Source: JAZKID01 sp965247525 (lineage in GTDB: Bacteria; Pseudomonadota; Alphaproteobacteria; Rhizobiales; UBA4765). From it: 64,000 nucleotides of DNA. How positions within the stretch are numbered: position 1 is the first letter of the stretch; each line of letters begins with the position of its first letter. Positions 17,664 to 25,818 of this stretch are shown in pieces. The position numbers and the translations under genes are program-made. The stretch lies in NCBI GenBank assembly GCA_965247525.1, contig OZ252015.1, positions 558,001-622,000 of the forward strand, written 5' to 3'. The notes beneath the pieces are model-generated. The model saw only the letters and a list, made by a program, of their open reading frames with translations. It made no database searches and had not been told where the DNA came from.

Positions 17664-19691
17664 TTAAAGAACAGCCTGCGGGTTAACGCTGTAACGGCGC
17701 AGCGTGTAAACGCCGTTATATTGCGCTGGCTGATCGATGACATAATCAATGCCGCCAGCGGTATAAAGCGTCTGCATTTGCGTGGTTGAAGAACCATCCG
17801 CCGAAGGGTTTCCGACAGGAGCCGTGATGGTTCGCTGCGTCGGCATATAGCCGCCGCTCTGCTGCACAAGATAGCTGTAAACATCATTGAAGCTGCCCGA
17901 CAGCACGACGCCTGATGTTGGTGTTGGCGTTGGTATTGGCAGAACTGCGCCATTGGTTATTTCACGGAAGTTATATTTTGCCTGTGTCGGATAGACATTC
18001 GTCATGTAAGGCAGGACTTCGCGCGTGGCGATGTAGCTCCGGCCGTCTTTGACGTAATAATAGCCGTTGTTTCCGCGCTGTATCTGATAGCCGAGCTGCT
18101 GCATCCGCTGATGAAGCTGCGTTTGCGCTGGATAGTTTGGATAATCAGGAAAGCTCAAACCTTGTGCCAGTTCAGCTGGAAGACTTGTGGAACCTGTTGC
18201 TGAAACTTCACTTAAAGCAACGTGTACGTTTGTGCCTGATGTGCTGTCAACGCGTGTCTGGAACGTGCGGCCATCGGCACCGCGATATTGACGGTTGTTC
18301 AGATCGCTCGACACACCCGAAACCAGCGTGTAGCCAAGGCCGGACATTGTTGCGTCCAGCTGCTGCTGCGCGGCAATAATTCCGTTTGTGACAAGATTAA
18401 TGCCGTTTGCAAGATTTGCTGGCAATGTGCCTGTTGTTGCCGTGCCGCCATTCACGCGTATGTCACTGACGTACCCATATGAATTGGTAATGAGATTAAC
18501 GGTGCGGCCATCTTGCGCGGTGAATACAGGTTGTCCCCATCCGCCTGGCGGATAAGCGGCTTGAAATCCAAATTCGTTTGTCAGGATATTAGCGGCATTG
18601 GCATAGCTCTGGCCCACAAGACGTGCGCGCAATGTGGCTTCAGTTGTTGTTGTGGAAGTAGCACCGCCCGTGACCTGCACATTGCTGATGCCGCCTGTTT
18701 GCGTTGTGGTGCTGGCATCAGTGAACGTGACCTGACGGCCATCGCTGTGGCTGTATGTGATCAGGCCATTTCCGGCCTGAATATTGTTGACGATACCAAA
18801 GCCCAAAGCCAGCAGCAACGTGTTGGCATCCTGGCGCGTGACGCCGTTCAAAGCGCTTTGCAATGTGCTGTTTGAGTTTGCGACTGTTGTTGCGGTCACA
18901 TTGCTGACAATTGCAGAGTTCGGCGCGCGGTAGCCGCCTTCGCTAAACTGGATTGTCTGGCCTGTGCTGCGGTTTTTAACAAGATAGGTTGCGGGCGCAT
19001 CAGCAAGAAGAGCTTGTGACGGCACTGTTGCAACATAATCATAACCGGCGCGTGACAGCACACCGAGCGCGCTGTTGGCATTTAAATTTTGCGGATTGCT
19101 GAATTCCGTGACGCTCTGCAAAAGCGTTGTCAGCTGCTGCACTTCCTGCGGATTGGTTGTTGTGGTTGTGCCTGTATAAGGAACAACACGCACGAGCTGC
19201 AACCCGCCATAATTTTGAACCTGAAGCGTGAAGCGCTGACCACCGCGCGAAATGTAAGTATTTGTATTGGCCGGATCTTTGGTAAATCCGTAAAGGCGCG
19301 TCAGTGTAAAATCGGCTGAGGCAACGCTGTAAAAACTCTGGTAAAGCGGATTGTTCTGGCCTGCACCTGGATAAGTTGGATAATATCCACCAACGAATGG
19401 CGGTGTTGTCTGGTACTGGTTGCCAAATGGATTCTGGTTACCCGTTTGCGGATAAGAACCACCCTGATAATACGGGTTGTAATTGCCCCAGTTCTGCCCT
19501 GTAGCACTTGTGCCATTCCCGTAAAAACCTGTTTGTACTTGCGGATATTGGTAGCCGCCCTGCGGTACGCCAAGCTGTGTGTAAGGGCTGGGCAGACCCG
19601 GCACCGTGCCGAATTGGCTCGAATAGCTACTGCCGAAAATCTGTGAAAAGATTGGGCTCAGTGCACCAAGCAAGCTTGAAATCGATGTCAT
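17664..19691 (-). CDS. Unrecognised protein of seven ~80-residue repeats
   Basis: I do not recognise this 675-residue protein. The first about 110 residues are rich in Gly, Tyr, Pro, Gln and Asn, like a low-complexity adhesin or amyloid-type segment. From about residue 120 to the end the sequence is periodic. A helix ends in Gly-aromatic at residues 135, 216, 297, 375, 453, 534 and 614 (steps of 78-81). Each is followed about 15-25 residues later by DGR or a variant, then by beta-rich sequence ending in V-x-V-x-x-G-G. Four copies have exact DGR (about 317, 394, 473, 549). It contains almost no charged clusters and no cysteine. A GGGAGATG element lies about 6 nt before the ATG. No classical signal peptide is seen. 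The stop is 5 nt from that of fabI, convergent. Confidence 0.78.
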   Translation of the reverse strand: MTSISSLLGALSPIFSQIFGSSYSSQFGTVPGLPSPYTQLGVPQGGYQYPQVQTGFYGNGTSATGQNWGNYNPYYQGGSYPQTGNQNPFGNQYQTTPPFVGGYYPTYPGAGQNNPLYQSFYSVASADFTLTRLYGFTKDPANTNTYISRGGQRFTLQVQNYGGLQLVRVVPYTGTTTTTNPQEVQQLTTLLQSVTEFSNPQNLNANSALGVLSRAGYDYVATVPSQALLADAPATYLVKNRSTGQTIQFSEGGYRAPNSAIVSNVTATTVANSNSTLQSALNGVTRQDANTLLLALGFGIVNNIQAGNGLITYSHSDGRQVTFTDASTTTQTGGISNVQVTGGATSTTTTEATLRARLVGQSYANAANILTNEFGFQAAYPPGGWGQPVFTAQDGRTVNLITNSYGYVSDIRVNGGTATTGTLPANLANGINLVTNGIIAAQQQLDATMSGLGYTLVSGVSSDLNNRQYRGADGRTFQTRVDSTSGTNVHVALSEVSATGSTSLPAELAQGLSFPDYPNYPAQTQLHQRMQQLGYQIQRGNNGYYYVKDGRSYIATREVLPYMTNVYPTQAKYNFREITNGAVLPIPTPTPTSGVVLSGSFNDVYSYLVQQSGGYMPTQRTITAPVGNPSADGSSTTQMQTLYTAGGIDYVIDQPAQYNGVYTLRRYSVNPQAVL

Positions 19692-19779
19692 CTAAATCAT
19701 CTCCCGACATAAGTCGCAAATTATTTTCTTTAGTATTGATTTACTTTACATTGAACGCAATCAATTGCTTGCTATGTAG

Positions 19780-19797
19780 TAAACATGTAAATGTTTA
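19780..19797. repeat. Inverted repeat upstream of aroC
   Basis: TAAACAT and ATGTTTA form a 7-4-7 inverted repeat in the 152-nt AT-rich gap between the divergent 675-residue repeat protein gene and aroC. It could be an operator or part of a weak hairpin. Nothing else is evident in the gap except the Shine-Dalgarno of each gene. Confidence 0.35.
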
Positions 19798-19843
19798 TCT
19801 ATTCGAACAGAGCCACAATGTTCTGTTTTTTCAAGGATGAGAA

Positions 19844-20911
19844 ATGTCGCATAACAGTTTTGGCCATCTCTTTCGCGTCACGACATTTGGTGAAAGCCAT
19901 GGCCCGTCAATAGGCTGTGTTGTTGATGGTTGCCCGCCAAAAATTCAGATCGATACAAACGAGATTCAGTTTTTTCTTGATCGGCGCAAACCCGGCACAA
20001 GTAAATTTGTGACACAGCGCCGCGAAGCCGATGAGGTGAAAATTTTGTCCGGCGTTCTTGATGGACAGACAACCGGCGCACCGATTGCGATGCTGATTGA
20101 AAATACAGACGCCCGCTCGAAAGACTATAGCGATATCGCAACAAGCTACCGACCCGGGCACGCAGATTATGCCTATGAGCAGAAATATGGCATTCGCGAA
20201 CACCGCGGCGGCGGACGGGCGTCCGCACGCGAAACAGCGATGCGCGTTGCCGCTGGTGCCATCGCCCGCAAAATCGTGCCTTCCATTGTTGTTCGCGGCG
20301 CTCTTGTGCAGATGGGCCCGCATAAAATTGATCGCGGCAATTGGGACTGGGACGAGCTTACGCGCAACCCTTTCAATTGCCCTGACGCAAAAGCGGCCGC
20401 TTTTTTTGAGACCTATCTCGATGACATTCGCAAAAACGGATCATCTGTTGGCGCCATTATTGAAATTACTGCCTCGCATGTTCCTGCGGGTCTTGGCGCG
20501 CCTGTTTATGCGAAACTCGATGCCGATCTTGCCGGCGCCATGATGGGCATTCCGGCTGTTAAAGCCGTCGAGATTGGTGCAGGTTTTGAAGCGGCCTCAT
20601 GGAGCGGCGAGCAAAATGCCGACGAAATGCGCATGCAGGGCGACACACCCGGCTTTTTATCCAATCACAGCGGTGGCATCGCCGGTGGTATTTCAACGGG
20701 GCAGGACATTGTCGTCCGGTTTGCGGTGAAACCGACTTCCTCAATTCTCAATCCGCGCAAAACAGTAACAAGCGATGGCGTCGACACAGACATTTCAACC
20801 AAGGGACGGCACGATCCATGTGTCGGCATTCGCGCTGTGCCTGTTGGCGAGGCGATGATGGCCTGTGTCCTTGCCGATCATTTTTTGCGGCATCGTGGCC
20901 AAAATGGCTGA
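19844..20911 (+). CDS. aroC: Chorismate synthase
   Basis: The 355-residue length is standard for the family. Signatures are GESHGPSIGCVVDGCPP near the N-terminus, the Arg/Gly-rich REHRGGGRASARET segment and GGISTGQDIVVRFAVKPT-type sequence near the C-terminal third. It converts 5-enolpyruvylshikimate 3-phosphate to chorismate with reduced FMN, the last common step of aromatic amino acid synthesis. An AAGGATGAG element precedes the ATG. It stands alone, convergent with a small orphan gene 8 nt downstream. Confidence 0.97.
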   Translation: MSHNSFGHLFRVTTFGESHGPSIGCVVDGCPPKIQIDTNEIQFFLDRRKPGTSKFVTQRREADEVKILSGVLDGQTTGAPIAMLIENTDARSKDYSDIATSYRPGHADYAYEQKYGIREHRGGGRASARETAMRVAAGAIARKIVPSIVVRGALVQMGPHKIDRGNWDWDELTRNPFNCPDAKAAAFFETYLDDIRKNGSSVGAIIEITASHVPAGLGAPVYAKLDADLAGAMMGIPAVKAVEIGAGFEAASWSGEQNADEMRMQGDTPGFLSNHSGGIAGGISTGQDIVVRFAVKPTSSILNPRKTVTSDGVDTDISTKGRHDPCVGIRAVPVGEAMMACVLADHFLRHRGQNG

Positions 20912-20919
20912 AAGCTGAC

Positions 20920-21426
20920 TTATTTTTTCTCACTAAAATAGGCGCTAATATTTATCCGCGTCGCTTGAATTTCGCCAATCTTGCCAACTATTTCTGCTTT
21001 CTGATTTTTAAGCTTGTCTATTTTTTGTTGTTCATCTGGCGTCCTCGAACTCTCAAGCATATTAGAAAACTGTGCTGTTAAACTATTAATCTCTTTAACA
21101 AGCGAAATTTTTTGGCTGGAAAATGAGTCCAAATTTTCGTTGAGCCGACCATAGAAATTGTTAAAGTCTTTTTCAACTTCTTCCACACTTACTTGATCGT
21201 CTTTGGATATAAGCGTAGAAATCCGATCTACATAGGCCTGCGCTTCTTTTTGTGTGAGAGGATCTTTTGGGTCGAGAGTGACGCCTTTTTCCAAAAGATT
21301 GTTATCAATGGACGAATTGGCGGCGCGTCGTGCAACATCAAATAAAGCCTTGTATTCCTCAGGCGTAGATTTATCATGCTGAAGATAGTCCAAGAACTGT
21401 TCTTTGGTAAAGATTGGCGATGTCAT
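20920..21426 (-). CDS. Orphan acidic coiled-coil protein
   Basis: A hydrophilic 168-residue protein with no recognised family. Residues 5-60 resemble a helical N-terminal domain. From about residue 90 onward the sequence is helical with heptad-like spacing (LVKEINSLTAQFSNMLESS and IDKLKNQKAEIVGKIGEIQ), which suggests a coiled coil. It ends in SEKK. A GAGG Shine-Dalgarno lies about 6 nt before the ATG and the upstream DNA is very AT-rich. The codon use is AT-richer than in flanking aroC, which is compatible with recent acquisition or a fast-evolving gene. Confidence 0.7.
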   Translation of the reverse strand: MTSPIFTKEQFLDYLQHDKSTPEEYKALFDVARRAANSSIDNNLLEKGVTLDPKDPLTQKEAQAYVDRISTLISKDDQVSVEEVEKDFNNFYGRLNENLDSFSSQKISLVKEINSLTAQFSNMLESSRTPDEQQKIDKLKNQKAEIVGKIGEIQATRINISAYFSEKK

Positions 21427-21484
21427 TGCTGCCTCATAAATTCGACTTTAAAATATATAAAAATTTGAAATTTGTAAATTTGTT

Positions 21485-22579
21485 ATGATCCCACTGGTTA
21501 ATGATCTTTGCCTGCATTTTGGTACATGCGGCGGCTGCACGCTGCAAGACATGGCGCACGCCGATTATATGTCGCGCAAAAAGAATTTCATTACCGATGT
21601 TTTAGAGCGCCATGCCATCGATAAATCGCTCGATGATTTTATAACTTGCGGTGCCGGTTCCCGCCGCCGTGTCACATTCGCATTTGAACGTTATGACACT
21701 GATGTCGATCTGGGATTTCACCAAAGCCGCACGCATACAATCGTGCCTGTCAAAGAATGTCTTATTGCCGCGCCGCAAATCATTAAAGCTTTACCGGACT
21801 TGCGCCAGCTTCTCACCTGCTTTCGCCCCAAACGCGGCACGGCTTCTGTCAGCGTGCTTGCAACCGATAGTGGCCTCGATATTGCGCTTGATGATGTGGG
21901 CGATATTGAAATGCGCCAACGCGAGCGAGCCGCCGACATTGCTCGCGCAGCCGGTTTTGCGCGCCTGTCGATGAACGGCGATATTCTTGTCCAGTTTCGC
22001 CCGCCCGTGCTGCCTGTTGGCCATGCGCAACTGACACCTCCGCCCGGCGGCTTCGTTCAGGCTGTCGCTGCTGCGGAAACCGCAATGGCCGAAATCGCGA
22101 TAGCTGCGTTCAAAGCCAGCAAGGCCAAGCATGTCGCCGACCTGTTTAGCGGGTCTGGTGCTTTTGCCCTTCGTCTTGCCGAAATTGCTTCCGTTCATGC
22201 GGTCGAAAGCGATGCCAAGGCCTTGGCCGCCCTCTCACACGCGTCGCGCCATGCCAAAGGCCTGAAACAGATCACACAGGAAAAGCGCGACCTGTTTCGT
22301 CGCCCTCTATTGCCGCATGAGCTGAACACTTATGAAGGTGTTTTGCTTGATCCCCCGCGTCAGGGCGCGATCGCGCAGATTGAGCAGTTGTGCAAAGCAT
22401 CGGTGCCGTGTGTGGTTTATGTGTCCTGCCGACCCGAAAGCTTTGCCCGCGATGCGTCCCGCCTTATCGCGGCAGGATATGTCGTTGAAACGCTGGTTGG
22501 TGTCGACCAGTTTCTCTGGTCTGACCATATTGAGCTGGTTTGCGTTCTAAAACGCCCTAAAAAGCCGCGAAAGGCTTGA
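21485..22579 (+). CDS. RNA m5U methyltransferase, RlmD/TrmA family
   Basis: A 364-residue class I SAM-dependent RNA methyltransferase. The N-terminus has the iron-sulfur cysteine pattern C9-x5-C15-x2-C18 followed by TLQ, with a further Cys in VKECLIA. The SAM-binding motif is DLFSGSGAFALRLA, and LLDPPRQGA and YVSCRPESFARD supply the catalytic region with the nucleophilic cysteine. The family adds a methyl to U1939 or U747 of 23S rRNA (RlmD, RlmC) or U54 of tRNA (TrmA). The cluster-bearing N-terminus favours the RlmC/RlmD side. It lacks the N-terminal TRAM domain. It is followed 31 nt later by ribB. Confidence 0.88.
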   Translation: MIPLVNDLCLHFGTCGGCTLQDMAHADYMSRKKNFITDVLERHAIDKSLDDFITCGAGSRRRVTFAFERYDTDVDLGFHQSRTHTIVPVKECLIAAPQIIKALPDLRQLLTCFRPKRGTASVSVLATDSGLDIALDDVGDIEMRQRERAADIARAAGFARLSMNGDILVQFRPPVLPVGHAQLTPPPGGFVQAVAAAETAMAEIAIAAFKASKAKHVADLFSGSGAFALRLAEIASVHAVESDAKALAALSHASRHAKGLKQITQEKRDLFRRPLLPHELNTYEGVLLDPPRQGAIAQIEQLCKASVPCVVYVSCRPESFARDASRLIAAGYVVETLVGVDQFLWSDHIELVCVLKRPKKPRKA

Positions 22580-22610
22580 GACTTAGGTCAAGTGCCGTTA
22601 AATCTCGACC

Positions 22611-23690
22611 ATGGCCGATTCACACATTCAACCTGCTTTAGATGCTTTTGCCCGCGGTGAAGTGATTATCGTCACCGATGACGATGACCGCGAAAATGAA
22701 GGCGATTTGATTGTCGCTGGTTCACTTTGTACGCCGGACAAGATGGCGTTCATTATCCGCCACACCAGCGGCATTATTTGTGCGCCAATCACCCATGAAA
22801 AAGCGGCACGCCTGAACCTCGGGCCGATGGTGGCCGTCAACGATGCGCCTCTGGGTACGGCTTTTACAGTTTCGGTTGACGTCAAACATGGACTAAAAAC
22901 AGGCATTTCCGCGGAAGAGCGCAGCAATACCGTGCGCGCGCTTGCCAATAACAATGTTGGCGGCGCTGATTTTGTGCGTCCAGGCCATGTGTTTCCGCTA
23001 ACCGCGCGGCCGGGCGGCGTATTGATGCGCTCGGGCCATACGGAAGCTGCGGTTGATCTGTGCCGCCTGAGCAAACTTCCTGAAGTCGCGGCAATCGGCG
23101 AACTTCTCAACGACAATGGCACCGTGATGTACGGACGAGACATCAAGCTGTTTTCGGAAAAATACAATCTTCATGTCATCAGCGTTGCCGACATTATCGC
23201 CTATCGCCAGTCACGCGAAAAACTCGTTGAACGGTTGAGTGAAATTGATATTGAAACGCCGATCGGACAGGCGCGCGGTATTGTTTACAAAACGCCTTAT
23301 GACGAAGTTGAACATCTGGCGCTTGTTTTTGGAAACATCGACGGCGGCCTGCATGTGCCAACGCGTTTGCACCGGCAAAATATCATGCAGGACACATTTG
23401 GTGATCAGGAACGCCTGCAAGCGACTTATGCGCGCTTCAAACTCGCGGAGCGCGGCGTTCTGGTCTATCTGCGTGACGGCACGGCCGGTGTTCCTGCAAA
23501 ACATATCAGCTCACCTGATACGGAAAGTGACCTCAACCGCCGCAAAACATGGCGCGAGGTTGGCCTTGGTGCGCAGATTTTGCGCGACCTCAACATTTCA
23601 TCGATCCGCCTGATTTCAGGAAAGCCAATGCGCTATATCGGCCTTGCCGGTTTCGGGATTACGATTGTTGATACGGATGTGCTGAGCTGA
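22611..23690 (+). CDS. ribB: 3,4-dihydroxy-2-butanone 4-phosphate synthase with degenerate GTP cyclohydrolase II domain
   Basis: The 359-residue protein joins an intact RibB domain (about 1-205) to a RibA-like domain (about 206-359). The RibB domain has the acidic metal/substrate loop DDDDRENEGDLI at about 23-34 and the HTEAAVDLCRL segment. The second domain keeps the overall fold (VEHLALVFGNIDGG, then RLHRQNIMQDTF) but has lost all three zinc cysteines of GTP cyclohydrolase II. The first is replaced by Asn and the CDCG block is missing. So the enzyme should make the four-carbon unit of riboflavin but not open GTP. Hybrids of this kind are known (RibBX-like). A separate ribA is expected elsewhere. 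Confidence 0.92.
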   Translation: MADSHIQPALDAFARGEVIIVTDDDDRENEGDLIVAGSLCTPDKMAFIIRHTSGIICAPITHEKAARLNLGPMVAVNDAPLGTAFTVSVDVKHGLKTGISAEERSNTVRALANNNVGGADFVRPGHVFPLTARPGGVLMRSGHTEAAVDLCRLSKLPEVAAIGELLNDNGTVMYGRDIKLFSEKYNLHVISVADIIAYRQSREKLVERLSEIDIETPIGQARGIVYKTPYDEVEHLALVFGNIDGGLHVPTRLHRQNIMQDTFGDQERLQATYARFKLAERGVLVYLRDGTAGVPAKHISSPDTESDLNRRKTWREVGLGAQILRDLNISSIRLISGKPMRYIGLAGFGITIVDTDVLS

Positions 23691-24765
23691 GCTGTCGCTG
23701 CCTGATTAAATCACGCATCGGGTTTTCGATAAAATGATAGGCTAACGCGGACACAACGAAAAGTGTGCAGAAAGCGGTAAAGCCTAAAATTCGGTTGTCG
23801 GCAAACATTGGAAAGTGCGTGACAATATCATCATGATGACTTGTCAGCGACCGCCATATAAATGGCTGGAACGAGTAAAAACAATAGCTGATCCTGCCGA
23901 GCCAAACGGCTATTGGGTGCGATAATGCCAGATGAAGTGCACCTTTTTCCTGAGCTAGGCTCACCAAAAGCAAGGAAATAGAGGGAATGATGAACCAGTG
24001 ATGCACCACATAGCCGTTTGCAAAGTTTCCTATTAGCCCAAGATATAAAATTGCGACTATAAAAATAGTTATTTGTACTGATGTATTTCCGAGAAAAGTT
24101 AAATACCCTCTTTTGAAAAAAAGATAACAGCACACACCGATAATAAATTCAGGCAACCGAAACAATGGCATGGAATAGACCGCGCGCAACCACCATTCTG
24201 GCATCATAATTGTCAAAAATCCGCACACGCAAATAGTAACATACAAACCCAGCGCAATAGCGGTAACGTAACGTGTTGTTTTTGTTTTCAGGCGCACCAG
24301 CAAAAGTGGCAGAAGCGCATAACAGAACGCCTCAACGGACATCGACCAGCTTGCGCCGTTGTTCCAATAGTGGAACATAGCGGGTATCCATGCTTGCAGC
24401 ATAAATACATCCACGACAATGAGGCCTACAAATCTCGTACAAGATTGCCACGATGTAGAATCGGCAAACGAAAGCCCTATCCAGGGCAAAGTTACCACCG
24501 CAGCAAGCACATAAATGGGATAGATACGTGCAAAGCGGTTGCGGGCATAAGCTGAATAAGATGTCTTGCCGTCATAATAGCTGTGTGCCAGCACAAATCC
24601 CGATAGCATGAAAAAAAGACTCATGCCGACCGCACCCTGTTCTAAGATCGTTTTAAAAAACCAGTGATCGGTCAAAGGCCAGCGGATCTGGACATGAAAC
24701 AAAAATACATAAAAGGCCGCAACAAAGCGCAAGCTCGTGAGGCTTAAAAATTCATGCTGTGGCAT
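23659..24765 (-). CDS. Acyltransferase 3 family membrane protein (OafA/YrhL-like)
   Basis: A 368-residue integral membrane protein with about ten hydrophobic segments. It has the family hallmarks near the N-terminus, SLRFVAAFYVFLFH with the conserved Arg and His, followed by FFMLSGFVLA. Such proteins O-acylate surface sugars (O-antigen, capsule, Nod factor, peptidoglycan). The start is the ATG at 24765; the frame extends upstream to a GTG. The 3' end overlaps ribB by 32 nt on the opposite strand. It lies 2.5 kb before the polysaccharide island, so a role in decorating that polymer is plausible but not shown. Confidence 0.88.
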   Translation of the reverse strand: MPQHEFLSLTSLRFVAAFYVFLFHVQIRWPLTDHWFFKTILEQGAVGMSLFFMLSGFVLAHSYYDGKTSYSAYARNRFARIYPIYVLAAVVTLPWIGLSFADSTSWQSCTRFVGLIVVDVFMLQAWIPAMFHYWNNGASWSMSVEAFCYALLPLLLVRLKTKTTRYVTAIALGLYVTICVCGFLTIMMPEWWLRAVYSMPLFRLPEFIIGVCCYLFFKRGYLTFLGNTSVQITIFIVAILYLGLIGNFANGYVVHHWFIIPSISLLLVSLAQEKGALHLALSHPIAVWLGRISYCFYSFQPFIWRSLTSHHDDIVTHFPMFADNRILGFTAFCTLFVVSALAYHFIENPMRDLIRQRQLSSAHPYQQS

Positions 24766-24864
24766 TGTTTTGCCCGGCAATGGCACGCTATTTTAATCTC
24801 GCTGCTGTTTAATCCGTGCTTTTAGAGTTTGCGCGGTTCTGCGTCAAATATTGCCGCTGACGTG

Positions 24865-25680
24865 CTATTTACACACGTGCTTGCCGCTGTAATGGCGCGC
24901 AAGATCGAAATGCAGGTGGTCGTCATGGTCGCGCTGCCCGGGGCCTAGCACCGTTGTGAATGTCTCGCAGCCGCCATGGCGCACGGCATCAAGAAAAGGC
25001 GCAGCGCTGACAACCTGTTCGCCGGTGAAGCTCTGGTCCTGCTGCTCGCCGTCATCGGGCAGGTTTTCCAATGCTTCAACAGCCATCTGCTCCCACTCCT
25101 CGTTGGCCGCAATATGCAGATCGGACCTTGGTTGCGGCTCGCGCATTTGCGCACTGGCCTGAAAAGGATCATCCGCATGCGGCGCAGCGGCAATCACATC
25201 CGCCTTACCAACTTTAACACGCCGGCCATCGGCCAGTTTAAAGCCGGTAATGTCCATTGCATTGCCAAATGCGTGTTCCGACAGGTTGGGCGACCCATTG
25301 ATGCGGCGGCAGCTGTAAGCGCCCGCCGTTTCAATTTGCGTAACGTAAGAGCCATAGGTTTTGACGGCCGCAGGCTGCACCACATTCGCGACCCAGCCAT
25401 CAAGCGCCGGAATCATCTGGCATGACATCGTCGCTGGTTTGGAAATTGCGACATGACTGTTTGGTAATTCACTGACCCTGAAGGGAGAATTCATACCGCA
25501 GACACCGGAGCCGATCGGATCGACCTGCACAATCGTGGCCGACGGTACGACGGCGCCCGAACGCAGACAGGCGCGCTCCGCCTCATTGCGCCATTCCGGG
25601 CGGCGCTCGCCTTGGTCGCAGCCGGCAAGACCGGCACACGCCGATGCAAAAGCCAGCAAACGAAATGAGGTAAGACGCAT
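24865..25680 (-). CDS. Extensin-like lipoprotein
   Basis: A 271-residue protein with a lipoprotein signal (lipobox L-A-G-C, Cys21). It carries an Extensin_C-type domain. The C-terminal half contains SEHAFGNAMDITG and, later, DHDDHLHFDL. These match the histidine/aspartate pattern of the LAS/VanY-like zinc carboxypeptidase fold. Members are widespread in alphaproteobacteria and may cleave or bind peptidoglycan peptides. It contains several cysteines that may form disulfides. The start at 25680 gives the signal peptide directly. Confidence 0.88.
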   Translation of the reverse strand: MRLTSFRLLAFASACAGLAGCDQGERRPEWRNEAERACLRSGAVVPSATIVQVDPIGSGVCGMNSPFRVSELPNSHVAISKPATMSCQMIPALDGWVANVVQPAAVKTYGSYVTQIETAGAYSCRRINGSPNLSEHAFGNAMDITGFKLADGRRVKVGKADVIAAAPHADDPFQASAQMREPQPRSDLHIAANEEWEQMAVEALENLPDDGEQQDQSFTGEQVVSAAPFLDAVRHGGCETFTTVLGPGQRDHDDHLHFDLARHYSGKHVCK

Positions 25681-25818
25681 TTTTTGACTGTGACAGAGAA
25701 GATTTTATGCATTTCTAAAAGAGATGGTTAACTCTTCACCTTGCGCGCTCTGCCGCTTGTCCTTCTTATACCCGCCCCCGTTGCAGGCCGTATGATGAGC
25801 TCTCTGACAGGAGATGCC

